A DNA stretch of 64,000 bases from Triplophysa rosa (GCF_024868665.1 NC_079899.1:24580072-24644071), one strand, 5' to 3'; shown: positions 49,814 to 62,139, counted from the stretch's first letter. The notes: generated by a model from the sequence alone, not told the origin. Made by a program: numbers and translations.

Positions 49814-52800
49814 CTACGGGCCATCATTGGCTCTTTGCGACCCTTGACCCTCGCAGGCAGCGGTGGAGGAGCCCGGCGGATGAGCAGCGTTTATAAATGA
49901 AACTGGAGATTCCCACATCTGATGTTGATGATGCAGATGAGCAGCACGATGACCGCGGCATGACTGGATCAGAACCTCCAGCCTTCTCAAAACTTCATAG
50001 TTTGGGATGCAGCCGGCGCCATCCACGCCCAACATCTGAGACACCACAGCATGAAAATCCAGCAGCTGCAATGAATCCAATGTTGTATGTTAGATTAACA
50101 GGTTGAAATGTTTGGATCTCACGTGGAGGTGGAGATGTTGATGTGATCATCTCGGTCCGTATACCTGTTTCTCAGTGCGAGCGAGCTCAGTTATGGCACT
50201 GGACTGTGTGTTTAGGAGTCTCTGAGTCTGTTGACTCTCATCTCGGGCTCTCAGCTGTAGCTTCTGCAGTTCTGAATTCATGGTGCTCACTTTCAGCTCA
50301 GTCTTTACGGTGTTCTTCTCAAGTTTGTCCAGGTTCTTACTCTGTTCCTCTATGGTTTGGTTTTGTTCCATCACTTTGATCTTATTGCACCAAAGACAGC
50401 AGAAACTAAGTATTTATCAAATTTATTTGACACTTTACATTCTTAACATAAGAGGGCTTCTTGTTAGACGTGCGGTGATGCATAAAACCATAAATGAACT
50501 TTTTTTGGGGGGGGGAATTAATGTGAGTAACCGTTCAATTTTACAAACCCTTCAGAATATTTTAGAAGGTTACGATACAAATTCTTACGAATATTATCAT
50601 AACATTTTCACAGTCAGATGGTAAATCAAGGTAAATAGTGTTTCTTTTTGGGGGGGGGTCATGCTGAAACGAGTCTGTCCCGTTGTGCTCTGCGGAACAG
50701 GGCTCGCCCCTCTACCTTGAGCTCATGGGTGTGGGACAGCTGGGCTTTCAGCTCTGTGTTGGAGAATCGTAAGGTGCTGAGCTCGGCCTGCAGTCGATCG
50801 ACTCTCTTCTGAAGTTTCTTACAGGTCAGAGAAGCATCATCCTTCTCCACGGCCAGCGCTGACCGACTCCTCTTCTCCTCCTCCAGCTGAGACACTTTCC
50901 TCATCAACAGCTCCAGATGAAGTTCTTTACTGTCTGAACGCTGCCTCTGTTCCTTCAGCTCAAGTCACAATTCAGATCACATTACTTTAAGAGTTACAGT
51001 AAATTGGACACTAACAAGTACAGTATTAGTATAGTTATTATACTTATAAAAATGAAGTATGCTTATTTTTTGTCGAGGACATTATAGTTCGTTGGACGCA
51101 TGGCCACTTTGTATTTCGGTGTTGTCAAACCTTTCTTTGGAGGTTGTGAACTTGTGTCCTGGTCTCCAGTACTGCGGTTCCTTCTTGTCTGGTCAGCTGC
51201 TGCGCTCGTGCATGAATGGCCTCCAATCTCATGTCAAAACCCAGATCTGCAGCCATGTGTTCCACTTTTAATTTCTCTGAGAGTTGGTCCAGAAACCGCA
51301 GATACTGCAAATGAATACAAATGACAGAAGCGCATTAACAACACAACACAACATAATGGTGATGACCAGTGATGGTGTTCTGCTCCATAAAAACTTTTGA
51401 CACAGATTTTGGTAACTGAATGCACATTTTTTTTAAAAGCGTCTCACTTGCTGTTTATCTTGACTCATTCCGTCCTTACAGACTCCAGCGGTGAGCAGCT
51501 CGTCTTCCAGGTTTTGTATTTTGTGCAGTAGCTTCTGTTCTCTCTGTTCTGCGCTCCTCTGATATTCTTTATGTTTCGACACCTCCTCCTCCTGCTCTGC
51601 CAATCGTCCTTCCATCTCTGCATTTGACTAAAGCACAGAAAATGACCACACTCAGGGTGCACTGCACAGTGATGTAGATCAGCGCTGTACATACAAGCAT
51701 TACCTTCCTTGCACTGTTCTCACGGGTGCACACCGCGGCCAGACTCTTCAGTAGTTCCTCTGGTGTGGGGCGATGGGATAGACACTGATCGTGAAGCAGC
51801 GTCTCCAATTCCTTCATGAAGGCTCCGTGATGACTGTGAGACGCCCGAGTTTCATTCTGAGTGCTGTGGAGTTTATCGTCCAGATCTCGAGAGAGATTCT
51901 CATAGTGACTGCAGCGCTGCTGGGCGGACGCGAGGGCCTGTTGGGTCTCCTGAAGCGAGGTTTGAAGAGTCTGCTTTTCTCTTTCCAAACTGAGCTTCTT
52001 CAAGGACGCAAAATCCAGTTCCTAACAAGAAATGCAGTGCATTGATAAAAACCCGATTCAAACGTCATGTTTGACCCCAGAAGCAAACGAAACAAATATT
52101 GATGCTATTCATGCATAACAAAAAAGCCTGTTTTGTTTGATATGTTTATGATCGTCTCATATCGGTATTGACAGTACCTGTTTGACAGAGTTGAGCTCAT
52201 TCAATCGAGAAGCTGAGAGTGTTTGTTCATGTTCTACATCAGTCGCCAGTCTCTTGACTGTTCCTCTGCTGGCTTTACATTCCACCTCATAAGACCTCAA
52301 ACTCTCCTCGAAGTCACACACGCCGTTCTTCAATCTCTCGTTCTCCTTGAAGCACGTTTCCACCTTATTCATCACAGAGAGATGTGTTCGAGACCAGGAG
52401 AACGTTAAAGCCTATGTGTAATAACACTTACCGTGGAGACAATATAATCCATAGGATCCGCTTTTGCAGATACATTTATGGACACTTTGTTCGCCAGTGT
52501 TGATATAAACTCATCAGACCTCCTTTGATTCTCACTGGCTTCCTGTTTTGCTTTGTTCCATTCTGCAAAATACTGTCTGCGAAAAATGTGTTAATGTTTA
52601 AAAAATCATATTATCTATTATTATTCTTTTATCTGTAAAACATAATAAAGCATTGATGCTGCATTTAGTAATTTACGGCTTGTACGTTTAAATCCAGAGG
52701 TTTATGTTTAAATACTTAAGTTAGTAAATATAAACCGTGCCTATGTATACATGTCTTTACAAAACTACAACTGTAAAATGTGTTCTAACGTTTGTAAATT

Positions 52801-53254
52801 CTCACTTTGACTTGATGTCAAGTTCCATCAGTTTCTCCTTGACCTCCTCGTTCTCTTTTGCCAGTGTGTGTGTTCTCATGTCCATGATGCTTTTGGAGGA
52901 GGTGATGGAGAGCATCTCTTGCTCTGTGTTGTAGATCCGCTCTCTCAGAGAGCCGATGAGTGACTCCTGCCTCGCCTCCTTCTCCTTGTGTCTGTCAATT
53001 ACATCCTTGAGATTTTTTATTGTCTCCTCGTGAGATGCTGCTTTTGACTGGGCATCCGAAACCTATTCATGTAAAAAAATCTGTAAGTTATTTCACAAGA
53101 ACAAGACATGCAAATGACTGTGAAAAGAAGTTGAGATATGAACCTGTGATTGGAGACTTTGGTATTTGGCCTGCAGGGCAGCTAGTTCCTCACGGGCTGT
53201 TTCTGTGGCTTGTTTATAATGTGACAGGTGTTGTTGGATTAGAGACTCTTCCAT
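49814..53254 (-). CDS. ccdc170: Coiled-coil domain-containing protein 170 (ccdc170)
   Basis: This is a Golgi- and microtubule-associated coiled-coil protein. Ten coding exons on the minus strand, listed 5' to 3': 53254-53144, 53062-52806, 52576-52432, 52363-52178, 52021-51704, 51627-51448, 51304-51131, 50958-50671, 50380-50165, 50065-49814. They total 2,127 nt, about 708 residues plus TAG at 49814-49816. Human CCDC170 is about 715 residues. The product is long coiled coil with a C-terminal LLDFHAVVSQMLGV and IPNYEVLRRLE segment typical of the family. I took the ATG at 53252-53254 (MEESLIQQHL) because the likely upstream exon is non-coding. The donor after 50671 (CTC|GTTTCA) and the acceptor before 52363 are weak. 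It lies tail-to-tail with syne1 and head-to-head with rmnd1. In tetrapods ESR1 lies between CCDC170 and SYNE1. Confidence 0.85.
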
Positions 53255-53594
53255 TGCTGACGCGCTATCAGTCTGTGGGTTAATACAGCCTGCTGTATCT
53301 ATAGCAACAATAACATTTACCATAGGTTTTCAAAACTCTTCAAAGTAAAAAATAGAAATATTTTAACACCACAATATAATAGTGATATATAATCACCTTT
53401 ATTGTTGAGTGACCATGAAAGACATATTTAATAAATACATAGACAAAAACAATACAATTGTTCAAATACATTAACTTTAAAAAAATTACCGTGGAAACGA
53501 ATAATTTGAAATAATTTAAAGCAACCATTTACCCATCATGGTTTTAGTAATATACTACTTACAAAAAATACGTGAAACACAATCTGTAACTCAC

Positions 53595-53680
53595 TTCATA
53601 TATCTGTCCTTGCTGTTTGTAAATATCAAAGCTTTTCAAGTCTGATGCTTTGAGTTCATGTGTTAAAATGTAGCGCTCGA
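53595..53680 (-). other. ccdc170: Probable non-coding first exon of ccdc170
   Basis: On the minus strand a strong donor (GAA|GTGAGT) sits with its last exon base at 53595. The exon sequence has no useful ATG frame, so it would be 5' UTR spliced to an acceptor near 53292 or 53272. The transcription start is unknown, and the right boundary given is approximate. Confidence 0.45.
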
Positions 53681-53690
53681 GTTTTATTGG

Positions 53691-53703
53691 GTAACCAAGC
53701 AAC
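53691..53703. promoter_or_regulatory. Candidate RFX X-box in the ccdc170/rmnd1 intergenic region
   Basis: The 13-mer GTAACCAAGCAAC fits the RFX consensus GTNRCC-N(0-3)-RGYAAC with a one-base spacer. It sits just upstream of the predicted ccdc170 first exon. X-boxes drive ciliary genes through RFX factors. Binding is inferred from the match only. Confidence 0.45.
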
Positions 53704-54168
53704 ACAATAACATTTCACAGATCGAGAGCGCCAGTAGAGGGCGACAAATAAACAGAACATTTTATATTGTCACTACATGGACACTACATTCAAATTTAAA
53801 CCTCACGAAAATGATAAATGCTTTTACAATGTGTTACGTATCTATTTCTATCTAGTAGGCTATATCTTAAAATATAATAATAAGCATTTTGGCCAAGTAA
53901 TAATAAAATTAATTGAAGAAAAATGTAGGCTATAAATACTCCTACAATGTTACTTCATTTCTTGAATAGCTATATCGACGAATTGATAGACGAATAATCA
54001 GATCAGTTATTAAAATGAGCTATACATTATACGTTACTTCAATAATAATGATATATTTATCCACATATTAAGCTTAGAAAAAAATAAGGAAAGCTTAGAT
54101 TTGTTGGAATTTGCAAAAAAAATCATAAATAAATGCAATCAAATAAAAAACGGACTGTAAATAAATAT
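53704..54168. other. AT-rich ccdc170-rmnd1 intergenic DNA
   Basis: This short divergent intergenic region has no open frame of note and no recognisable repeat. ARMT1, which is next to RMND1 in tetrapods, is not here. Confidence 0.6.
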
Positions 54169-54324
54169 GGGCGGAGCAATTATACGTCCACCTGCATCGT
54201 CATCGCGAATACAGGAAGTGCGTCGGAACTGTCAAAATAAACTTTATGTGAATGAAACAGAATGTCACAGCGTTTCTTGGTATGTAACAGTTTATGTCAT
54301 AGAGCATCTTAACATTTCGCGACA
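54169..54324 (+). promoter_or_regulatory. rmnd1: rmnd1 promoter and non-coding first exon
   Basis: A GC box (GGGCGG, 54169-54174) and an ETS-type site (ACAGGAAGTG, 54211-54220) precede a short exon. That exon may end at CAG|GTATGT (54324) or at TTG|GTATGT (54279). ETS sites are common in promoters of housekeeping mitochondrial genes. The start site is inferred. Confidence 0.45.
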
Positions 54325-54738
54325 GGTATGTTGCATATTATAACAGCTCTTTAAGGCGTTTTTTATTGTTTGAAATAGTATGAACTTATGCGAATTTATT
54401 TTGCATTTTTTTACCATACGTTTTGACACAAACGTACGGTAGTGAGCTGCTACTGTTGACAGCACTACGTAAATTGTCAATATATGATCGTAACATAAAC
54501 CCGCTGTTTTACATCTTTGTATAATCTTTAATATATCCTTCATAACAGCACATAGGTTAGATATGACTGGTGCGAGCAAAGTGTGATTGTTGACATGTTT
54601 TTCACTCAAGGTCAGTTGAAACAATATGTTGTGGACACAATATACAGGCTATACTTTATGTGTGTAAACATAAATTTTTGTATATTGTTATTGTATATAT
54701 TGTTAAACCCTGAAGCTATTTCATTCGCAGGGGTTGGT

Positions 54739-57700
54739 ATGTCTCTTAAGGCTCTATGGAGGTTACATCAGCCCTTAAAGAGGACACAAGCTTGTGGATT
54801 TGCTCTGAGAACATTAAATGGATTAAACAGTGTCACCGGCTCTTCATCGACATGTCTTAAAGATCAGAGAAACTGTCACCACCCCACATACAACTATTCA
54901 ACCACAAGACTGCAAGAAGTAATACGAAGGCATCATACGCTTTATTTTGAAGCGCTGACTCTTTTAAGTTCAAAATCCAAAACATGGATACAAATGAGGA
55001 AGCAGTACACATCCACATCCACCACCACCAAACCTGTCCTGAAACAAGGAGGCATGCCTGGAAAAAGGACCTTAAAGGGACCAAGAACGAAACAGCCATC
55101 ACGAACCAATCAGCCCAGACAGGAGGAGGTGTGTCATCAGCACACAGGATGTCTTTTTTATTCTGTGTTTGTTTTAGGAGTAAGATTCGTATTGTGTGTT
55201 TATTTACAATTCTTTAGGACATGATGCAGTGCATTGCTTACGCAACGGCAGACCAATACCACTTACCAACACTCTGCCATGATCTCATAGCTCATGGCTT
55301 TGTTGAAATCAACGAACTACCCAGAGGTGAGAGGTCATGTCTGCATCACGTGACATGAAAACGCATCATTTACTTGTTTATAAGTGGGGCAGTTTAGTTT
55401 ATTTGCAGCGAAAGTCTTTGTGGGTTTCAGATGCTTCTAACGTGCTGGTGATGGGAACAGAAAACGCCGCAAAGCCAAATGATACCGGCGCAATATTCTT
55501 TTTCAGGTATGTTAAAAGATGTTTTGTCATTTGAACTTGCGGGTGTTGGTGATGATTTTCTGGTTGTTTTGGGTTATAGGGAGGGTTCAGTGGTCTTCTG
55601 GAATGTTGAAGAGAAGACTGTGAGTAGTCTTTTTTTCTCTTCCATGCTTCAGCTCTCTGAAATTCATATATTTGGTGATGGGTTCACACTTTGTATTTAT
55701 TTGCAATCATGGCAAGTGGCTCAATAAATCATTTTAGGGGTGTCTGCTTAGTGTTTCTTCTGCATGTATTTTCTCCACAGGTCAAGACGGTGATGAGGAT
55801 ACTGGAGCAACATGAGATCCAGCCTTATGAAGTCGCTCTGGTTCACTGGGAAAATGAAGAGATCAATTACTCAGTAGGAGAGTGAGTCACATCATGTATA
55901 GAGCAGTGGTTCTCAAATTTTTTGGTGGTAAGGCCCCCTTTGTGTAGAGTGCATTGCTTTGCGGCCCCCCAAATAAAGACTTATAATCTTAAACTTAAAA
56001 TTTTAATTGAACCAAGAAAATATTCAGTTAAACAATGCTAAAACATCAATTCTTTTGGTTGGTGGCGTTGTTTTTCTGATGTTTGATTGCTCAAAATGTA
56101 TGATACATATCTATATTTCTAAAATGCCACAAAATCTGTGGCCCCCCTGGAACCATCTTGGGGCCCCCCAGGAGGCCACGGCCCCCAGTTTGAGAACCAC
56201 TGGTATAGAGAACCTGTTGAAATCATTTCAGATTTCCCGAAAGTTGTTGTTCTGATTAGTAATACTTCCTAAGACAGCTATTTTTTTCTGTTTGTGGACT
56301 CAGGGGAAATTCAAAACTCCATCGGGGAAACTTCTTGTTTAATGAAGAGCTGGATTATGAACAAGTGGTTTTGGAGAAATTCGCATTTTCTAATGCTTTG
56401 TCTCTGTCAGGTGGGTACTGTTTTGAAGTAATAGTTTCACTGTCTGTTTCTGCAGTTTAAAGGAGCAGTGTGGAGATGTTAGTGGCATCTAGCGGTGATG
56501 TTGCGAATTGCAACAACGGCTCACTCCACCCCTCCCTTTCGAAGCACTACGGCAGCTCTCACAGCACAAAGATGTTGTCGCGTTTTCGCTTCTTTGCCGA
56601 AGGAGATAACGTATTTACGAAACGCGCTCTGTAGAGCAGTTTGTCCATTTAGGGCTACTGTAGAAACAGCATGGTGAATTCCATGTAAGGGGACCCGCGG
56701 TTTATGTAGATAGAAAAAGCTCATTCTAAGGTAATAAAAACATAATGCTTCATAATGTAAGGTCTTTATCCACCTCTGAAGACATAGTTACATTATGTAT
56801 ATTATATTGCAATTCTGTCAATAGATCCTCCAAAAAATGGACCTTTAACTGATAAAGCATGGCATTTCATGCATTCATTTCCAAGTTGAATGCACTGAAT
56901 GTAACTTTGTGTGAAAGCATTATTCTGAATGTATTTTTTGTATTAATATCTTCTTTTATCTTTCAGTCAAGTTGGCAATATGGGAAATCTCTCTCGACAA
57001 CTTTGTCGAGTCCATCCAGTCAATTCCTGAGGTAGATCTACTTATGTGTAATCTTTTCTAGGTAATACCAGCATTTGCTGCTTAGTTGAAATTGTTCCGT
57101 ACATTATAAAGCACTGATGTGTTTCATGTGTCATGTGACATAGTTAGGGTGAGAACAGATGTTAGTATTAACAATACAGAGACTCTTGAAAAGAAAAGAA
57201 CAAATCTATGCACTTGGTTGCAGAAGTTGCATGAAGTCACCCAGACAGATTAAAACCTGTATTTATGAATAAAATGCAAAATAAATACAGTTCTTTTAAT
57301 CATCCCTAATACGTAGCCCCAAATCTTTTTTTAACAGATGCTAAAATCTGGACAAAGAGTGAAACTATCCAGGGCTGAAGTTATGCAGAAAATAGGAGAG
57401 CTCTTTGCCTTGAGGTAAAGACCAATGCTTTGTGCAACATCGTAGGAATGTTTTCGTCCGTTCACATCCGTTGATACAATCTTTCAGGCACTGCATAAAC
57501 CTCAGTTCCGACCTGCTGATCACACCTGACTTCTACTGGGACAGAGAAGATCTCGAGCAGCTCTATGACAAGACCTGTCAGTTCTTAAATATTAACAGAA
57601 GAGTCAAGGTGACTAAACAACTGACCACATGTGCTTGTTTTGTGGTTAAATGTTTGGATGCCAAACTCAAAATAGTTTGACTTTTGTTCTCGTAGAATAT

Positions 57701-58122
57701 CTTAAAAAGCATCTTTAAACATTCCACTGCGTTTGCACTGAACCCAACCCAATGTTTATTTTCTAGGTTGTAAACGAGAAGCTTCAGCATTGCACTGAGA
57801 TAACAGACCTGATGAGGAATCATCTCAGTGAGAAACACAGTCTCAGGCTGGAGTGGATGATCGTCGTTCTCATCACCATCGAGGTTAGACAACGTAAATG
57901 AATGTTTCAGTAATTTTTTTAAACTATTTAAATAGCTGTGTTATTTTAGAACTCTGCATCGAATATGACATTCATCACAAGTTAAAGTTACTATTTATTA
58001 TTTCTTCTGATGTGTTTGAATTAGAGTTTTAAAATGAGAGTAAGTAATGTTAACATTGATCTCTATCTCTTTATCTCTTCTCCTTATAGGTGATGTTTGA
58101 ACTTGCTCGTGTCATTTTCTGA
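54739..58122 (+). CDS. rmnd1: Required for meiotic nuclear division 1 homolog (rmnd1)
   Basis: A mitochondrial inner-membrane DUF155-family protein that supports mitochondrial translation. Eleven coding exons: 54739-55128, 55218-55326, 55431-55506, 55580-55619, 55781-55881, 56304-56410, 56967-57031, 57338-57414, 57488-57608, 57767-57883, 58090-58122. They total 1,236 nt and encode 411 residues; human RMND1 is 449. The N-terminus ([15 protein letters not shown]) is basic and Ser/Thr-containing, as expected for a mitochondrial presequence. The DUF155 core runs from about residue 131, including [27 protein letters not shown] and [16 protein letters not shown] hydrophobic segment ([19 protein letters not shown]) ends the protein as the membrane anchor. 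The first coding exon, poorly conserved after the presequence, contains the chosen ATG right after the acceptor at 54730. An intronic hAT MITE and a TTAA-flanked repeat do not disrupt exons. Confidence 0.93.
55904..56202. mobile_element. hAT-type MITE in an rmnd1 intron
   Basis: Ends CAGTGGTTCTCAAA and inverse TTTGAGAACCACTG bound 299 bp. Perfect 8-bp target duplications GTATAGAG are at 55896-55903 and 56203-56210. The start lies 22 bp downstream of the exon ending at 55881. No transposase. Confidence 0.9.
56457..56848. mobile_element. TTAAAGG...CCTTTAA dispersed element in an rmnd1 intron
   Basis: Starts TTAAAGGAGCAGTGTGGAGA and ends AATGGACCTTTAA. The interior includes GCATCTAGCGGTGATGTTGC, a string I recognise from many fish genomes. 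Short open frames within it are not genes. Confidence 0.65.
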
Positions 58123-58149
58123 GGATCCACAGATACAGTCTTTGAAGAA

Positions 58150-58435
58150 AATAAAGAGACTTCATCTTGTTTTAAAACTGACAAATTGTTTTGTCTTCTA
58201 TAAATGAAGTTTATTGATCGTTATTCTTAATGTAACATCCAGACTTAATACACTGAAAATTATTTAAATTAATTACACATAGTGGATAAATGTGTCTTCA
58301 GTATTACATGGTGATATTTATACAATAGTGATTTTGTTTGTTTTGAATGTTGTGGTTAAACTTTTCATTTGGATAAACAACTAATATTGAATCAGACATG
58401 TTGCTTAAGTTCTGGTCAGGTTTGGCCTCAATAAA
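58150..58435 (+). other. rmnd1: rmnd1 3' UTR poly(A) signals
   Basis: AATAAA occurs at 58150-58155, only about 28 bases after the stop, and again at 58430-58435. Either could end the transcript. The intervening sequence is AT-rich and non-coding. Confidence 0.5.
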
Positions 58436-58577
58436 GTGTCACTTTGACTGGATGTCCATGATATATTGAGATATTCCTCAAGCTTGCAATTACTGATTTG
58501 CTGATGTTAGAAATACATTTATGCACATTGATAACGCAATTATCAATAACAATGCAGTTATCATTTAAATCCAGTCA

Positions 58578-58782
58578 TGACGTCACGCTAACATTCTCTC
58601 GGGTGATTGATTGATTGACGGGTGTTGAGCGCGGCGCGCGATCGTGTCATGTGACTCAAACGCTCCGGAAAACAGCAGCGGTCTCGCTTCATGTCTCGCT
58701 CGAGATTGCCACGTTTCTCCTGCCAAGTGCCAAAACATTAAACTGAAGACTTGAATAAGATTTCTGTGGAAAAACTGAGAGG
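58578..58782 (+). promoter_or_regulatory. zbtb2: zbtb2 promoter, CRE and non-coding first exon
   Basis: A perfect CRE palindrome TGACGTCA lies at 58578-58585. It is followed by CpG-rich sequence around 58625-58705 and an E-box-like TCATGTGAC. A non-coding exon appears to end at AGAGG|GTGAGT (58782) and to splice to the coding exon at about 59592. The start site is inferred. Confidence 0.5.
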
Positions 58783-59591
58783 GTGAGTGAAAATCTGAAC
58801 GGTCGTTTCACTTTTGAAAGTGTTGAGTAACGTTAAACCGTTGTCGGTTTGTCTTCACCATGAACGAAGAACACTATTAACATTTCTGAGGATTTATACT
58901 TCATTCTGTGTTTACTGTATTCATATTGTAATAATTAATAAATTGTATGCGTCATTTATTTGATTCATTGCGTGACCGCGGGTTTCCTATGCGTCTGCGG
59001 AAACTTGTAACGTTACTCGGAATTCGCCAGCATGGGCGGAGAGCGCGCGCGCGCACGCTAGTAGCCCTCTGTAGTCAACAAAACATAGTCAAAACTTTAA
59101 ACGTACATACTGTACGTACATACAGTTGCCCCCAAAATAATTTGATTAAAATATGTCGAATGCCATTGCATTATAGACACATTTTGACTGACATTTGCCT
59201 TATAATTAAAAGTGTCACAACAGAGTAACCACAGGTGTAGTTCATCACATTAACTATTTCACGAACGTTTGACAGCTAGAAAGAGTACGAACTACGTCTT
59301 TGTATTTTATTTTGAAAAGTGTATCTCCTTTTAGTTGTTTGACACGTGCTTAATCGAAAAAATGCCACTTGTATTGATATTTATTTTTAAAGCCATGTGA
59401 CATTTTTGAGGTCACACTATTAGAATAGATACGAACATGCATAGATGCATACTCAGATTTGTAGACAAATGAGGACCTCCAACTGTTGCAGGTGCTTAAA
59501 AACCTTTGAATCAAAACTTTTTAGGGAATTTAATTTATTAAAAAAAAGCAGGTTTAAAGCCTAATTACTAATTTTTATTTTTGTGTATTAG
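58783..59591 (+). other. zbtb2: zbtb2 first intron
   Basis: About 800 bp lies between the non-coding exon and the coding exon. It contains a short CG dinucleotide run near 59043-59056 and otherwise AT-rich unique-looking sequence. No coding frame or repeat family was recognised. Confidence 0.5.
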
Positions 59592-59599
59592 GTGCAAGA

Positions 59600-61136
59600 A
59601 TGGACCTGGCACATCATGGTCTTGTTCTTCTGAAGCGTCTAAATGCTCAGAGGGAGTTTGGCTTCCTCTGTGACTGTACTGTGACCATTGGAGACGTTCT
59701 TTTCAAAGCCCACAAAGCCGTCCTCGCGGCTTTTTCCAACTACTTTCGTATGCTGTTCATTCATCAAGACGGGTAAGGTAAACTTGGTTGTTTAAGGTGT
59801 TGTATTTCTCCCAAATATTAGAAACCGTATTATTTTTATTGATACCAAAATGTTTTATTCCATTTTTCCCTGTACACCAAGATTTTGCAGTATGTTCTTT
59901 ATTAACGTTTGGAGATCCTTTGCACTATTTTAAATGCACTCTGGGTTCATATAATTCTTTCGGTTTCTTAATTGTAGTGACTGTGTTCGACTGAAGCCTT
60001 CGGATGTACAACCAGACATCTTTAGCTACCTGCTTAACCTGATGTACACTGGAAAATTTACCTCACAGCCTATTGACCCTGTTCGTCTGGAGCAGGGTGT
60101 GAAGTTCCTGCATGCCTACCCCTTACTACAAGAGGCGAGTCTTATAAACCCCGAGTCCCAGTACGTACCTTTGACGAACTCGCTTTACGGCATACAGATT
60201 TCTGACCCAACTTGCAGTGCACAGAACAAAAATACAGCATGCAGAGATGGCAAATGTGAAATTTTAAGCCAAGGATGTTCAGACATTTCTGATATGGAGT
60301 ACAGATCCCCACAACCCGTTGGCATAGAGTCACCCACCCAGAACACCGCAGCTGCCGTGGTCCAACACCTCACATATGGAATAATGAGAAGAACAACATC
60401 CTCAAGAAAGCATTACAGATGCAATCACTGCGGAATACGTTTTTCCCAGAGGTGCAAGTTAAGGGAACACCTGCTTGTCCACACCAACCAACCAAGAGAA
60501 TCACAGACATCCTCAATACAAAATGACTGCGGTGTTGAAGCAGATAGTCAGGAAATGGAAGAGGAGCATTTGCATGCTGACAGTGATTTTATAAGCGATA
60601 CAGATCAACACACGTGGATGGAGGATACGCCTCCGCCCTCTGATATAGCTGATATAGACACCATGGAGGGCACCGACATGGAACGTGAAATGAAGCGCCG
60701 AAAATTTGAGTGTCCGACCTGTGCCCGCAAGTTTATTCAGAGGAGCCACTGGCGTGAACACATGTATATTCACACAGGGAAGCCGTACAAGTGTAGCACA
60801 TGTGGGAAGAACTTCTGCAGAGCGAATCAAGCCTCTCGACACGTTTGTTTGAGTCAGGGCACAGATTCGTACATTATTGTAAACAAACAAAGTCTGGTTC
60901 TGTGTGGTGGAGAAGACAACAGTCAGGTAGAAGCTCTGTTCCTGGCTTCAGAAAGACGGTACAAATGTAGCATTTGTGCGGTACCTTTTGCAAGCCCATC
61001 TGAGGTTCCAAAACATCAGTGTTTGGTTAAAGATGAGACGGCGCCATTGGTAGACAATCCACTTGGAGTGAATGAGGCTTTAGAAACAATTCAAGTAACA
61101 GCCCCTTCCCAAGATATCATGCCAAAGCAGCATTAG
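59600..61136 (+). CDS. zbtb2: Zinc finger and BTB domain-containing protein 2 (zbtb2)
   Basis: A nuclear BTB/C2H2 transcriptional regulator. Two coding exons, 59600-59772 and 59978-61136, give 443 residues ending in TAG at 61134-61136; human ZBTB2 is about 514. The start [11 protein letters not shown] matches the family N-terminus. The BTB/POZ fold covers about residues 24-118 ([60 protein letters not shown]). The intron falls inside it after codon 57. Zinc fingers start near residues 204, 301, 328 and 386. The first two are C2H2 and the last two end in HxC-type C2HC. The acidic linker [16 protein letters not shown] segment (about 279-290) is conserved with mammals. The shorter length reflects a reduced middle linker. 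It lies downstream of rmnd1 on the same strand and convergent with the right-edge gene. Confidence 0.96.
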
Positions 61137-61264
61137 CCAGTTTAAGTGTTATCGTATAGCCATATTATATTCCTTTCCTTTTCCAGCGGTCATGGTCTGT
61201 GTTGCCAAGTCAACTATGTTTTTAAATTTAAGATCATACGTGTATTTGTTTGAGGTCAAATAAA
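61137..61264 (+). other. zbtb2: zbtb2 3' UTR with poly(A) signal
   Basis: A short UTR ends near AATAAA at 61259-61264. A TTTATT at 61352-61357 could be the poly(A) signal of the convergent gene, so the two 3' ends would be under 100 bases apart. Confidence 0.55.
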
Positions 61265-62139
61265 ACTTGTCTTTGTTATCAAGTTGTCTTTTCACTTCTG
61301 GTGTTCTGTACATTCATTTCATTCACAATGTTTAAGACTTTCAAAGCTTACTTTATTAAAAACTTGAAATATCTGTATTAAACAATACTGTTTGAAGTTT
61401 CACAAAAGTCCAGAAACAAACTGCTATAGTTAATATTACAAGATGCATAGTCAAACAGTCTGTACAAGTGGTTTTAAAAGCTGCATAGCTAAAATGCAAT
61501 ATGTTGAAGTTAAAATAAAATTATTTTGATATCGCAACATTCCAACCAGATGCTTTCAAACCCTCTTAATACAGGGAGGCAGCTTATACTGGTAACACAA
61601 TGTGATTTGTATTGTTTTGAACCTTATTGTGTTTCATACAGAACATTCGTATATGTAAAAAAAAAAGAAAAGAAAAACATGAGGACAGCCCAGCTAATTG
61701 TATTTTCATGATGCGGTAATCTTGGTACTGACAAATATACTGTATATCCACTTATTTGAAATTGTCCCAAGGTGTATCGGGTATGTCAAATGAAATGAAT
61801 TATTTAAACTAGTAAACCTTTGAATTACCACATAAAACAATGTACGTGTCTTTAATAACAAATGCCATTTTTGTATTGTAGAATAACATAAGTACCAAGC
61901 TGTTACATTTATACCCTGTGATACATGTGTTCAAGACTTCAACAAAACTTTCAGTTCAGATATATAATAAAACAATGTGTTGTGTAGTGATATCAGGATA
62001 AGATCTATACACAGAAATAAACAACTTCAATATAAATGCAACATAATGCAAAAATAGTTTTCATACATTGAAACCTATTGTGCAAGTCTGTAGTTTAAAT
62101 ACACTGGTCTGTTCTGTAAAGAATAGCCTACATCTTGTT

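Noticed and set aside
54583..54738. Upstream in-frame extension of the first rmnd1 coding exon
   Set aside because: The extension crosses the acceptor CGCAG at 54730. The ATG at 54739 gives a mitochondrial presequence, and upstream residues look intronic.
60142..60890. Minus-strand frames within zbtb2
   Set aside because: They are shadows of the zbtb2 coding exon without splice or family support.
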